From Hyphomicrobiales bacterium (GTDB lineage Bacteria; Pseudomonadota; Alphaproteobacteria; Rhizobiales; OSC116), in NCBI GenBank assembly GCA_002401855.1, contig NVUH01000014.1, positions 17,013 through 81,012 of the forward strand: DNA of 64,000 bases. Direction: 5' to 3'. Of this stretch, positions 40,553 through 49,273 are shown in pieces (within the stretch, counting starts at the first letter, position 1; each line of letters starts with the position of its first letter). Under the pieces are notes generated by a model. That model saw only the letters and a program-made list of their open reading frames with translations. It ran no database searches and was not told where the DNA came from. The position numbers were made by a program, and so were the translations under genes.

Positions 40553-41908
40553 CCCGTCATCATATTCAATCGTCATAGAGCCCAACAGCTTAGCCCTATA
40601 TTCAATACTGCCCCGCTCACCATATCGCGGCCTATCCTTTGGGTCACTATGCCCCATCAGCATATCACGCATTTCATCATCAATCCCCGCCTCAATCATC
40701 CTATCTTTAAAGCTATGCCGAAAGCTATAAATAGAATGCTTGTCCGATTCCATCAATTTATTGTCACGTAAATATTTATTTGCCGCCGCCGAATATCTAT
40801 CTGGCTCACCAAAATAATCCCCAATACCCAACTTTCTAATCAAAGCAAATGCCGCCAACGAAACCCCACCAAGCGGTATTTTCCGCACGCTGGAATGGCT
40901 CTTAGTCTCAAAGCCCTCACCATCAGCACTAACCGCCCGCCCCTCAACCGAAACATATGGCACAGCACAATCAATAAAAATATTCTCAGGCAATATGTTG
41001 CAAATCTCAATATGCCGCATGCCCGTTTCAACCATGGCCATAGTAATCAACCGCGCAGGCAAATTAAGCCCCACAAGCTCTTTAGGCGCTTGCAGCAGCT
41101 CAGCAATCCATTCAGTGCTAAAAGGCGGCCTAGGCGTATAACTGTCACCATCAAATTTCAAATCATCAAACGGGTTAGTCAGTTTATAAATGCCAAAATG
41201 CTTATGATATCGTTTAAAAATTGTCGACATAGTGCCAATTTCACGGTTCGCCGCCCCAACCGAAAGCCCCGCGCCACTCACATCTAGCACCCGCCGCCTA
41301 AAATGATCTTGATATTTAAGCGCATCTTCACGCTCAATTTCAGATATCGGCAAATCACCACAAATAGTAATAAATGTATCAATAATCCGCTTATGCCCAG
41401 TTTTCCACCTGTGGCGCTGGGCTTTGTTCTTATTCTTAATCGTAGTCGCCATTATCTTGTCGGTGTATATTTTTAAAATACCGCTCATCACCTGCAATGG
41501 CTGTTCTGCCAGCCCAAGCACTGCACTAGTGGCAATGCGGCTTTTAATGGCATTGCCTTCAAGCATTTCAATACGCTGCATCACAGCGTCTATATCCAAC
41601 CCTTTTATAAGCTCATCACGTGGCTTATATTGAATATTCATGGATTTAGCCCGGGCAATCACCCGATCATAGTTAGCCTCAATACTATCGCGGCTAACCC
41701 CACCCTTTAAATCATTCCAATAATCATCATCAGCCGCCGCCATTAAATCGCGCCGCTTCATTGCCACGGCCAAATCACGGGTTTTCAGGCTCACCCGCCG
41801 AGGCTTTTTCCCAAGCTGGTCATGCAGCAAAGTCGGTATTTCTCGCCGATAATACCAAATTCCATCACGCTCAAATAGATATAATTCTGGGTTTCCCTCA
41901 ATCCTCAT
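40535..41908 (-). CDS. Prophage tyrosine integrase
   Basis: The 457-residue protein is a lambda-type tyrosine recombinase: an N-terminal arm-binding region (GIWYYRREIPTLL), a SAM-like core-binding domain, and a catalytic domain with Arg in TGMRHIEICNI, the YSFRHSF box, MGH, and a candidate Tyr in PRYGERGS. It is coded next to tRNA-Glu, its probable target. It closely resembles the integrase at 60481, including TG-R--EICNILPE and RMIEAG-D-E-RD--MGH. Confidence 0.93.
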   Translation of the reverse strand: MRIEGNPELYLFERDGIWYYRREIPTLLHDQLGKKPRRVSLKTRDLAVAMKRRDLMAAADDDYWNDLKGGVSRDSIEANYDRVIARAKSMNIQYKPRDELIKGLDIDAVMQRIEMLEGNAIKSRIATSAVLGLAEQPLQVMSGILKIYTDKIMATTIKNKNKAQRHRWKTGHKRIIDTFITICGDLPISEIEREDALKYQDHFRRRVLDVSGAGLSVGAANREIGTMSTIFKRYHKHFGIYKLTNPFDDLKFDGDSYTPRPPFSTEWIAELLQAPKELVGLNLPARLITMAMVETGMRHIEICNILPENIFIDCAVPYVSVEGRAVSADGEGFETKSHSSVRKIPLGGVSLAAFALIRKLGIGDYFGEPDRYSAAANKYLRDNKLMESDKHSIYSFRHSFKDRMIEAGIDDEMRDMLMGHSDPKDRPRYGERGSIEYRAKLLGSMTIEYDDGLFDAI

Positions 41909-41939
41909 GGTACGCTATCCCCTCAAATACTGTACAAAA

Positions 41940-41974
41940 ACATCACAAAAAATATCACAATTAATGTCACAAAA
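41940..41974. repeat. Right-end repeats, candidate integrase arm sites
   Basis: Three units with TCACAA recur every 13 bases (41943, about 41955 and 41967). The middle one is the 17-base sequence shared with 2690-2706 at the left end. They lie between the integrase start and the tRNA core. Confidence 0.55.
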
Positions 41975-42071
41975 TATTCAAAATAGCAAATTGGAAGATT
42001 TTTAAATCTGACTTAAGTCAGATTAACGGTTTTATAACAATAACTTACGTCATTTCATAAAACCGTCTCAA

Positions 42072-42090
42072 TGGTACGCCCTAGGGGAAT
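42072..42090. repeat. attR core within tRNA-Glu
   Basis: TGGTACGCCCTAGG plus G and GAAT is the 3' part of tRNA-Glu on the minus strand and matches attL at 2596-2614. Integration keeps the tRNA intact. Confidence 0.85.
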
Positions 42091-42146
42091 CGAACCCCTC
42101 TTTCCAGAATGAAAATCTGGCGTCCTAACCGATAGACGAAGGGCGC
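42072..42146 (-). tRNA. tRNA-Glu (anticodon UUC)
   Basis: The minus strand gives a 75-base cloverleaf: acceptor GCGCCCT with AGGGCGT, a D-arm, anticodon stem CCAGA/TCTGG with loop TTTTCAT (anticodon TTC), the T-arm GGTTCGATTCC and an encoded CCA end. It is the attachment target of the prophage. Confidence 0.95.
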
Positions 42147-42245
42147 ATCTTGTTGAGACAGGTGTTTTAATAAGGCCGTTGGCTCCTAATTGCAAGCCCG
42201 AAAATATCATAATCTCACTTATTCACAAGATTGGATTTAATCGAC

Positions 42246-44066
42246 TTAATAATGAATTGCCGCAACATCAATTAGTTGCAGTTGTACACTCTCCCGCCCT
42301 TGCCATCTATTGACTTTTAAATTTCCTACAAAATGAAAAGCTTTTCCACCGTGATTGGTCAATAATTTTGTCATACCATTCTCTTCAGCACCAAAAGCAA
42401 TGGCATCGAGCTTAGAGCCATCGGCTGAGCGCAGGCTTAATTTTAAATGACCTTTGCCAATGATTTTGGCAAAACCGATATGATGCGAAGGAAACGCAAA
42501 TACCGGTCGCGCATTACCTGTGCCATATGGCTCTAAAGTTTCTAATGTCCGTAATAATTTCATATTGGCCGCACTGGCGGTGAGCGCACCATCTATTTTA
42601 AGGCTGGTATGTTGGCGAGCAGTGATAACATCAGCGCTTAGTTCTGCCTCCATAAAGGCACGAAATTCAGCTAGCTGATCTTCTTTAATGCTCAATCCAG
42701 CCGCCATTGCATGGCCACCGCCTTTTATAATCAATTTTTTCTCAACGGCTTTTTGAATGGCAGCGCCTAAATCCACCCCAGGGATAGAGCGGCCAGAGCC
42801 TTTACCATCCGTCGCATCAAAACCAATCACAATGGTCGGACGGTTATATTTTTCTTTAATCCGCCCCGCAACAATGCCAATAACGCCTTGATGCCACGCA
42901 AAATCTGATACGATAATCACATTGGGTAAATCGTCATTAATTTCCTGCTCGGCCTGATAATAAGCCGCATCCAATACATTCTTCTCTATGGTTTGGCGGT
43001 CTTGGTTATAACCATCAAGCCTCAACGCAATTGAATTGGCTTCGTCTTTATCCCGCGTCGACAATATCATACTGCCCAAACGGCTATTACCCACGCGGCC
43101 ACCCGCATTGATGCGCGGGCCAATGATATAACCCAAATGATAGGCTTCAATTTTACCAAAAATTTGCGCCGCTTGCGCAAGTGACTCAATGCCAATATTG
43201 CCAAATTTAGCCATCACCTTAAGCCCTTGATTGACAAACGCTCGATTAAGCCCGGTGAGTGAAACCACATCACAGACCGTGCCCAAAGCCACCAAATCCA
43301 ACATATTCATTAGATTGGGCAATTGCTTGGCAGCAATACCATGTTTTTCGCGCAACACGCGGTTAACGGCCACCAAAGTGACAAACACCACCCCACAAGC
43401 CGCTAAGTGACCTAAGCCACTCATATCATCCTGTCGGTTGGGATTGATCACCGCTAACACTTCGGGTAATTTTTCTTCGGCCATATGATGATCAAGAATG
43501 ATCACATCTAAACCTTTATCAGTGGCATATTTCATCGGCTCATAAGCCAACACGCCGCAATCGACAGTGACAATCAGCTGACAGTCTTTCCTCGCTAGAT
43601 CATCAACCGCTGCAATCGATGGCCCATAACCTTCAGCTTGACGATCTGGAATGTAGAATTCTGGGCGAATAAATTTTTCGGTTCCATCTTTATGTAGATC
43701 AATTAAATCATCAACAAAACGCAAAATCAATGCCGTCGATGTCGCACCATCAACATCATAATCACCAATAATGCCGATTTTTTGCCCCTGCATAATGGCA
43801 TCAGAGATACGCATGGCTGCAAGCTCCATATCTTGCAATATATAAGGATCAGGCATTGCCGCGCGCAATGTTGGCGTTAGATAATTCTCAATCTCATCAA
43901 ATTCGACGTTTCTACCCGCTATGGTGCGCGCTAATATTTCTGGGATGTCAAATTTTTGCGCAATGGTGATGGCCTCTTCGGCATGATCCAACCGTGCCAC
44001 CCATTTTTGACCTAGGTGAGATTTTTCAACATCTAAAAAATATTTACTAGCAATTGTCGATGGCAT
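42246..44066 (-). CDS. recJ: Single-stranded-DNA exonuclease RecJ
   Basis: The 606-residue protein is a DHH-family 5'-3' exonuclease acting in recombination and repair. The DHH motifs are present: GDYDVDGATS, VTVDCG, LDHHMAEE, and in the DHHA1 part GGGHAMAAGLS. Length and motif order are normal. It follows the gamma-carbonic-anhydrase-like gene by 3 bases and is probably cotranscribed. Confidence 0.95.
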   Translation of the reverse strand: MPSTIASKYFLDVEKSHLGQKWVARLDHAEEAITIAQKFDIPEILARTIAGRNVEFDEIENYLTPTLRAAMPDPYILQDMELAAMRISDAIMQGQKIGIIGDYDVDGATSTALILRFVDDLIDLHKDGTEKFIRPEFYIPDRQAEGYGPSIAAVDDLARKDCQLIVTVDCGVLAYEPMKYATDKGLDVIILDHHMAEEKLPEVLAVINPNRQDDMSGLGHLAACGVVFVTLVAVNRVLREKHGIAAKQLPNLMNMLDLVALGTVCDVVSLTGLNRAFVNQGLKVMAKFGNIGIESLAQAAQIFGKIEAYHLGYIIGPRINAGGRVGNSRLGSMILSTRDKDEANSIALRLDGYNQDRQTIEKNVLDAAYYQAEQEINDDLPNVIIVSDFAWHQGVIGIVAGRIKEKYNRPTIVIGFDATDGKGSGRSIPGVDLGAAIQKAVEKKLIIKGGGHAMAAGLSIKEDQLAEFRAFMEAELSADVITARQHTSLKIDGALTASAANMKLLRTLETLEPYGTGNARPVFAFPSHHIGFAKIIGKGHLKLSLRSADGSKLDAIAFGAEENGMTKLLTNHGGKAFHFVGNLKVNRWQGRESVQLQLIDVAAIHY

Positions 44067-44069
44067 ATT

Positions 44070-44603
44070 TTACACCACCTCGACTTTTAAATTTTGAATA
44101 TAACGGGTGGCATTTTGCATATAATGTTCGGCGCTTTTATACAGGCCCTTAACTTCATCATCACTTAAATCACGCCTCACCTTACCTGGCATACCAATAA
44201 CCAACGAACGAGCAGGAATGATTTTACCTTCGGACACCAGAGCACCTGCTCCAACCAAACATTCTTCTCCTATCACAGCGCCGTTAAGCACCGTTGCGCC
44301 CATACCAACCAAACTATGATCTTCAATTGTACAACCGTGGATGATGGCTTTATGGCCGATAGTGCAACCTTGTCCAATCGTGGCTGGAAAACCATAATCA
44401 GCATGCATAATGCTGCCATCTTGCACATTGCTATTGTCTTTTATGCAAAGCAACTCGGTATCACCGCGTAAGACACAGCCAAACCAAATACCAACATTGC
44501 GGCCAATAGATATATTACCGATCACATCAGCACTATCAGCAATAAAACAGCTGTCTCTATCGGTAAAATTAGCCGACTTATTATCTAGCTTATAAATGGT
44601 CAT
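44070..44603 (-). CDS. Gamma-carbonic anhydrase-like hexapeptide protein
   Basis: The 177-residue protein is a left-handed beta-helix of the YrdA/PaaY type: ADSADVIGNISIGRNVGIW, SNVQDGSIMHADYG, CTIGHKAIIHGCTIEDHSLVGMGA. Metal-ligand histidines in MHAD, IGHKAIIHG are kept. Whether it hydrates CO2 cannot be told from sequence. Confidence 0.88.
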   Translation of the reverse strand: MTIYKLDNKSANFTDRDSCFIADSADVIGNISIGRNVGIWFGCVLRGDTELLCIKDNSNVQDGSIMHADYGFPATIGQGCTIGHKAIIHGCTIEDHSLVGMGATVLNGAVIGEECLVGAGALVSEGKIIPARSLVIGMPGKVRRDLSDDEVKGLYKSAEHYMQNATRYIQNLKVEVV

Positions 44604-44691
44604 ATCTATCTCACGGTTTAATGATAATGATAGACATTACCCCGAAGACAACAATATGAAAAGCCCCTTAGCGGGTATAAGATGCATATAA

Positions 44692-45009
44692 CTAGAGAAA
44701 GGTCGTCAAGTAAATGTTAAGTAAAAACATACCAGAGACAAAGCTCCAGAAAATGGAGATAGCTGTGCTAGCTGCCACCCAACCTGCATGACGGTTTTCA
44801 ATTCTAAACGCCCGAAGACTATTACGAACCAGTATAAATGGCCCTGTAAAGATCAGTGCAATGACACTAACCAGCACGATAGGACCAGATTCTTTGCTTA
44901 AATCGAAACTCATAACTTTATTGGTCAAAAGTTGATAAATACCATTAAGAAAACCTGCACAAACAAAGCCTGTGACAACAATCAATCCAAATAAACTAAA
45001 ATTACTCAT
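44692..45009 (-). CDS. Small conserved membrane protein
   Basis: The 105-residue protein has three hydrophobic segments (about 6-27, 43-63, 80-104) and the basic loop RNSLRAFRIENRHAGW. Similar small membrane proteins occur near DUF3126/cysE in Hyphomicrobiales (DUF6949-like). No function is known. Confidence 0.7.
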   Translation of the reverse strand: MSNFSLFGLIVVTGFVCAGFLNGIYQLLTNKVMSFDLSKESGPIVLVSVIALIFTGPFILVRNSLRAFRIENRHAGWVAASTAISIFWSFVSGMFLLNIYLTTFL

Positions 45010-45120
45010 AATAAATACTCACCACTCGTTACTGTGGGTAACATAAAGACAGAATAGGGAATTAGCAATTCGTTAACCATAACTACCACTAAATATGGTT
45101 AATTTTGTTAACAATTAAAC

Positions 45121-45148
45121 AAAAAAAAGCCCCGCCAAAAGGCGAGAC
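45121..45148 (-). terminator. Terminator after the DUF3126 gene
   Basis: An 8-base stem with two G-U pairs and an AAAA loop (45129-45148) is followed by eight T on the minus strand. Confidence 0.75.
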
Positions 45149-45175
45149 TCAATTTAGATATTTAGTTTTTACCAC

Positions 45176-45385
45176 CTATTGCAAATCAAAATCCAGAATA
45201 GCCATTTGAAAATCATAAGAAATTTCGCCTTCGTCTTCGTCTTTATAAATCAGACCGATATATTCATCTTTCATATAAACTTCAACACTATCAGTTTGAT
45301 TGGGGCGAGGTTTCACCGCAACATTCTGGTTATCAAATAATTTTTGCAGATAATCCTGCAATTTTTTCACGTCTGTAGCATTCAT
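45176..45385 (-). CDS. DUF3126 family protein
   Basis: The 69-residue acidic protein, VKKLQDYLQKLFDNQNV then VEVYMKDEYIGLIYKDEDEGEISY, matches DUF3126, a small alphaproteobacterial family regularly found beside cysE. Its role is unknown. Confidence 0.85.
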   Translation of the reverse strand: MNATDVKKLQDYLQKLFDNQNVAVKPRPNQTDSVEVYMKDEYIGLIYKDEDEGEISYDFQMAILDFDLQ

Positions 45386-45457
45386 ATTATAATCTCTGTT
45401 TAGGGTTTGAACCCTATTTAATTCTAAAGCTTTAGAAAAGCAAATTATTTATCGCGA

Positions 45458-46267
45458 TCAATCGACAATGATTTGATCCATTTTAAGCGCTGGATCGCTG
45501 CACCCAGCTTCGCCAATAATTTTGGCTGGCACACCTGCTACAGTTTTATTTGGCGGCACTGCTTTTAGCACCACACTGCCCGCACCGACACGCACACAAT
45601 GACCAATTTCAATATTTCCCAAAATCTTAGCGCCCGCGCCTATCAACACGCCATGTCGAATTTTGGGGTGGCGATCACCTGTCTCTTTACCTGTGCCGCC
45701 CAACGTAACATTCTGTAATATCGACACTTCGTCATCAATCACCGCGGTTTCGCCAATCACCACACCTGTGGCATGGTCTAAAAATATGCCCTTCCCCATT
45801 TTAACTTTGGGGTGAATGTCGACGCCAAATAAGCGCGAACTACAGCTTTGCAAGAAAAACGCTAAATCTTCGCGCCCAAGATTGAACAACCAATTGGCAA
45901 TCCTATGGGTCGCCAAAGCTTGAAAGCCTTTAAAATATAGCAAAGCTTCAATATACCTAACCGCAGCAGGGTCTCGCTCGTTAAACGCCACAATGTCAGC
46001 TCGCATAGAACAACTAATTTTTGGGTCGCTATTGATGGCATCCTCAAATATCTGCTGAATAATCAATGCACTAACATCAGCACTACCCAACAATTGCGCC
46101 ATACGATAAGCAATAGCTGTTTCCAATGTCTCATGAGCTAAAATTGTTTGAAAAACAAACCCAGCCAATGCAGGTTCTTGCTTTAAAATAGCCTCGGCTT
46201 CATCGCGTATGCGTTGCCAAACAGGGTCTATAGCTATGGGTTTATTCTTATCTCGAAGTTGGGACAT
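45458..46267 (-). CDS. cysE: Serine O-acetyltransferase
   Basis: The 269-residue protein makes O-acetylserine from serine and acetyl-CoA, the first step to cysteine. It has the N-terminal helical domain (WQRIRDEAEAILKQEPALAGFV) and the left-handed beta-helix with DHATGVVIGETAVI (active-site His and Asp) and VPPNKTVAGVPAKIIG. Length is normal. Confidence 0.95.
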   Translation of the reverse strand: MSQLRDKNKPIAIDPVWQRIRDEAEAILKQEPALAGFVFQTILAHETLETAIAYRMAQLLGSADVSALIIQQIFEDAINSDPKISCSMRADIVAFNERDPAAVRYIEALLYFKGFQALATHRIANWLFNLGREDLAFFLQSCSSRLFGVDIHPKVKMGKGIFLDHATGVVIGETAVIDDEVSILQNVTLGGTGKETGDRHPKIRHGVLIGAGAKILGNIEIGHCVRVGAGSVVLKAVPPNKTVAGVPAKIIGEAGCSDPALKMDQIIVD

Positions 46268-46360
46268 AATCTCGCAATCCTATTTTTATTCAATTTAGAA
46301 ATTGTATGACGTATAATATAGCCAATATCATGACAAATATCTAATCAATAATAATCAAAA

Positions 46361-47116
46361 TTAATTGTTCAGCAGGAATTTCACTGCCCCCTCTTTAAAC
46401 ACCCGATCGCCCGTGGCACGCATATGGTCACGCCGAGGAATGGGCAAATACGCGCCATTTGGCAGCAAAGCCACCAAATCTTCACCGCTTCCTGCCACTT
46501 CATCCACCGTACCAATCGCCACCAATGTCGGTTGTTTTATTTGTTTCACTTCGGCCAATGTCATGGTGCGTCGCGGTGACATGATGCACGCTGCCAACGC
46601 ATTGCGGTCAGACCCTGTATGATCGGCGAAAATGCGAAAGGTGCGGCCATGCGCATCTTTAACATCAGCCAAGCTATCGGCCAATAAGCCATCGGCAATT
46701 TTTTCAACATCTGGCGTGCCTTCAATAATATGATGCCCCAAACCGCCCAAAATAATATGTTTGACCGCATTTGGATGCGCAATGGCGATAAAGGCTGAAA
46801 TGCGAGCGCCCATTGAATAGCCCAATAAATCAAATTCATCAAAACCCAAATATTGCATAAGATTATAGCCATCTTCTGCCATTCTATCTAAATTATAATC
46901 AACCCGATCATAGAGTTTTTGGCTTTGGCCATGGCCTCGATTGTCCATCATCACCACATAAAAACCAGCATCAACTAGATAAGCTGTCCAACCTGGTTCA
47001 ACCCAATTATTTCTATGGGTAGAACCAAAGCCATGCACCAATAATATTGGATTATTTTTGGAGCTGCCTGCTGTTTCATAAGCAATTTCAATATTTTGAC
47101 TGGTGAATTTTTGCAT
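46361..47116 (-). CDS. Alpha/beta hydrolase
   Basis: From ATG 47116 (TTGGAAT upstream) the 251-residue protein has the oxyanion motif LVHGFGST, nucleophile GYSMGA, and the late acid/His region ending PRRDHMRATGD. The substrate is unknown. The neighbour order with cysE and zf-CHCC is seen in Hyphomicrobiales. Confidence 0.9.
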   Translation of the reverse strand: MQKFTSQNIEIAYETAGSSKNNPILLVHGFGSTHRNNWVEPGWTAYLVDAGFYVVMMDNRGHGQSQKLYDRVDYNLDRMAEDGYNLMQYLGFDEFDLLGYSMGARISAFIAIAHPNAVKHIILGGLGHHIIEGTPDVEKIADGLLADSLADVKDAHGRTFRIFADHTGSDRNALAACIMSPRRTMTLAEVKQIKQPTLVAIGTVDEVAGSGEDLVALLPNGAYLPIPRRDHMRATGDRVFKEGAVKFLLNN

Positions 47117-47284
47117 TTTTATTCCAACATATATTTTATCTCGTACAAACATTATAGAATATTCAATCAATAATCAAAAAATATGGCGATAAAATAACTT
47201 TGTGGGTGATTTGATGCACATGATTGTTGATTTAAAATCAACGGGAGAGTAGTTTAAAGTGAATCAAATAACCATAGGTGCATC

Positions 47285-47518
47285 ATGGCCGCAACTTCAA
47301 TTCCTAAATTTCATAACGACCCTGGTGTTGAAACCATAGAAATTGGCTCGCAAACCTTTGAATGCATCGGTGCAACTGCACCTTATGACCACCCACATAT
47401 TTATTTAGACATGAGCGCAGAAAATGAAATTGTCTGCCCTTATTGCTCTACACATTACACCTATAACCAAGCCCTAGCCCCCAATATGGCCAATCCAACC
47501 GCTTGCGGCAAACATTAA
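47285..47518 (+). CDS. zf-CHCC zinc-finger protein (NDUFS6-like)
   Basis: The 77-residue protein ends with the CHCC zinc site: FECIGATAPYDHPHIYLDM, then CPYCSTHY. The family is related to the NDUFS6 subunit of complex I and is typical of alphaproteobacteria. Confidence 0.88.
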   Translation: MAATSIPKFHNDPGVETIEIGSQTFECIGATAPYDHPHIYLDMSAENEIVCPYCSTHYTYNQALAPNMANPTACGKH

Positions 47519-47541
47519 ACAATCAAATAAGATGAGGTAAA

Positions 47542-48792
47542 ATGGGTGTTGAGCGTAAAACCGTTACCATTATAGGTGCTGGTATTGCGGGCCTGACCAC
47601 AGCGTTAAGCCTGTCGCTTGCTAACAGCAACCGCAATGGCAACATTCACATCGATATATTTGAAAAAGTTGAGGCGCCGAGTGAAGAAGGTGCTGGGCTA
47701 CAACTCAGCCCCAATGCCACACATATATTACGAAAACTAGGCGTGTTAGATAATCTGCTAGCTTGTGCAGGGCAACCACAAAATATAATCATGGCCGATG
47801 GTAAAACAGGCAAACAAATTGCCAACATTCCGCTTGGTGATTATGCCTTAAACCGCTATGACGCGCCCTATTTAGTGGTGCACCGGGCTGATCTGCACCG
47901 CATATTGCTTGCTAAAGCTAAAGCGCAAACCAACATAAATATATATTTTGACCACGAATTAACCCATTTAACGCTGCAAACTGAAGGCTATATTTGCCAG
48001 TTCGCGCATAATGGCCAAGAAATCAACAATCAGGCCGACCTATATATTGCTGCCGACGGCGTGTGGTCACAAACAAAAACTCTACTCAGTTTGGACACCC
48101 GCAACCCCGCCATATATTCTGGCCATATTGCATGGCGCGCATTAATTGACGCACCAGAATTGATTAAAAAATACCAAAATTCCACCCATGTTTGGGTCGG
48201 CCGCAACGCGCATGTTGTTCTATACCCAATTAGCAGTGGCAAGCAGCTCAACTTTGTGGCTTTTACCGAAGGTGAGTTTAAGCAAAAATCTTGGGCGCAA
48301 AATGCCGATAAATCAGAGTTAGAAACCCATTTAAAGGGGTGGAATGATGATGTGAGTAGGCTTGTGATGGCCGCAGGGCAAATGAAAATTTGGCCATTAT
48401 GCGCAGGAGCGCCTGAATATCAAAGTGCGCAAAAAAACATATTATTCATTGGTGATGCTGCCCACCCAACCCTGCCCTACCAAGCGCAAGGTGCCGCCAT
48501 GGCCATTGAAGATGCGGCTTGTCTTGCCAACTTGCTCTATGCAAGTGCCGAAAACTGGCAACACTGGGCAGATGACATTTTACCGTTAAAACTGCGCATA
48601 TATGAAGCATCGCGCCATGATCGAGTGACCAAAACTCAACAAACGGCGTTACAAAATGCCAAAATATTCCATTTGGCCGCTCCCATATCTTGGGCAAGAA
48701 ACTTTTACCTCAAATTCTTAACCAAATTTGCCAGAAAAAGCTTACTCCGCCGTTTAGATTGGTTATATTCGAAACGCTACGACAATTATTAA
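47542..48792 (+). CDS. FAD-dependent aromatic-ring monooxygenase
   Basis: The 416-residue protein is a group A flavin monooxygenase (UbiH/salicylate-hydroxylase-like). It has the dinucleotide motif GAGIAGLT, the ADG motif IAADGVWSQT, and the second FAD motif LFIGDAAHPTLPYQAQGA. The substrate is not known. It starts 23 bases after the zf-CHCC gene. Confidence 0.9.
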   Translation: MGVERKTVTIIGAGIAGLTTALSLSLANSNRNGNIHIDIFEKVEAPSEEGAGLQLSPNATHILRKLGVLDNLLACAGQPQNIIMADGKTGKQIANIPLGDYALNRYDAPYLVVHRADLHRILLAKAKAQTNINIYFDHELTHLTLQTEGYICQFAHNGQEINNQADLYIAADGVWSQTKTLLSLDTRNPAIYSGHIAWRALIDAPELIKKYQNSTHVWVGRNAHVVLYPISSGKQLNFVAFTEGEFKQKSWAQNADKSELETHLKGWNDDVSRLVMAAGQMKIWPLCAGAPEYQSAQKNILFIGDAAHPTLPYQAQGAAMAIEDAACLANLLYASAENWQHWADDILPLKLRIYEASRHDRVTKTQQTALQNAKIFHLAAPISWARNFYLKFLTKFARKSLLRRLDWLYSKRYDNY

Positions 48793-48810
48793 TCAGCCAA
48801 AGAGAATGAC

Positions 48811-49242
48811 ATGACGATACCCAAACAATATGATGACGAAAACATTATTGCCATGATCATTCGTGGTGAAATCCCCAATCACACAGTTTATGAAGATGGC
48901 CAAATATTGGCCTTTATGGACATTATGCCACAAAGTTATGGTCATCTTTTGGTGGTCACCAAAGCCCAGGCGGTTTCTTTGCTAGATGTAAAACCTGATG
49001 ATTTGGCTTATTTAATCAAAAAAGTGCAGACTATTGCTCAGACTATGGAAACATATTTTAAGGCTGAAGGCATATTATTGCGCCAATTTAACGGTGAAGC
49101 CGCTGGCCAAACCATTTTCCACCTGCATTTCCATCTCATCCCTGTCAAACAAGACACAAAATTAAAAGGCCACGGCTTAGAAATGGCGGATGCCGACAGC
49201 CTTGCCAAACAAGCCGCCGATCTCAAAGCATTATTGTCTTAA
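48811..49242 (+). CDS. HIT family nucleotide hydrolase
   Basis: The 143-residue protein has the histidine triad HLHFHLIP at the end and VYEDGQILAFMDIMPQS at the front, as in Hint-type phosphoramidases. It lies 18 bases after the monooxygenase gene and probably shares its operon. Confidence 0.93.
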   Translation: MTIPKQYDDENIIAMIIRGEIPNHTVYEDGQILAFMDIMPQSYGHLLVVTKAQAVSLLDVKPDDLAYLIKKVQTIAQTMETYFKAEGILLRQFNGEAAGQTIFHLHFHLIPVKQDTKLKGHGLEMADADSLAKQAADLKALLS

Positions 49243-49273
49243 GCATAAAAGTCTTAGCTTAAAATCTTAAGCC

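Larger units (their letters stand above)
2596..42085. mobile_element. Complete siphovirus-type prophage integrated in tRNA-Glu
   Basis: The element is bounded by a direct repeat of the 3' end of tRNA-Glu(UUC) at 2596 and 42072, with the integrase gene next to the tRNA. It carries packaging, HK97-type head, long-tail, lysis, immunity and replication genes in an order normal for temperate siphoviruses. No structural gene looks broken, so the prophage may still be functional. The length is about 39.5 kb. Confidence 0.93.
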
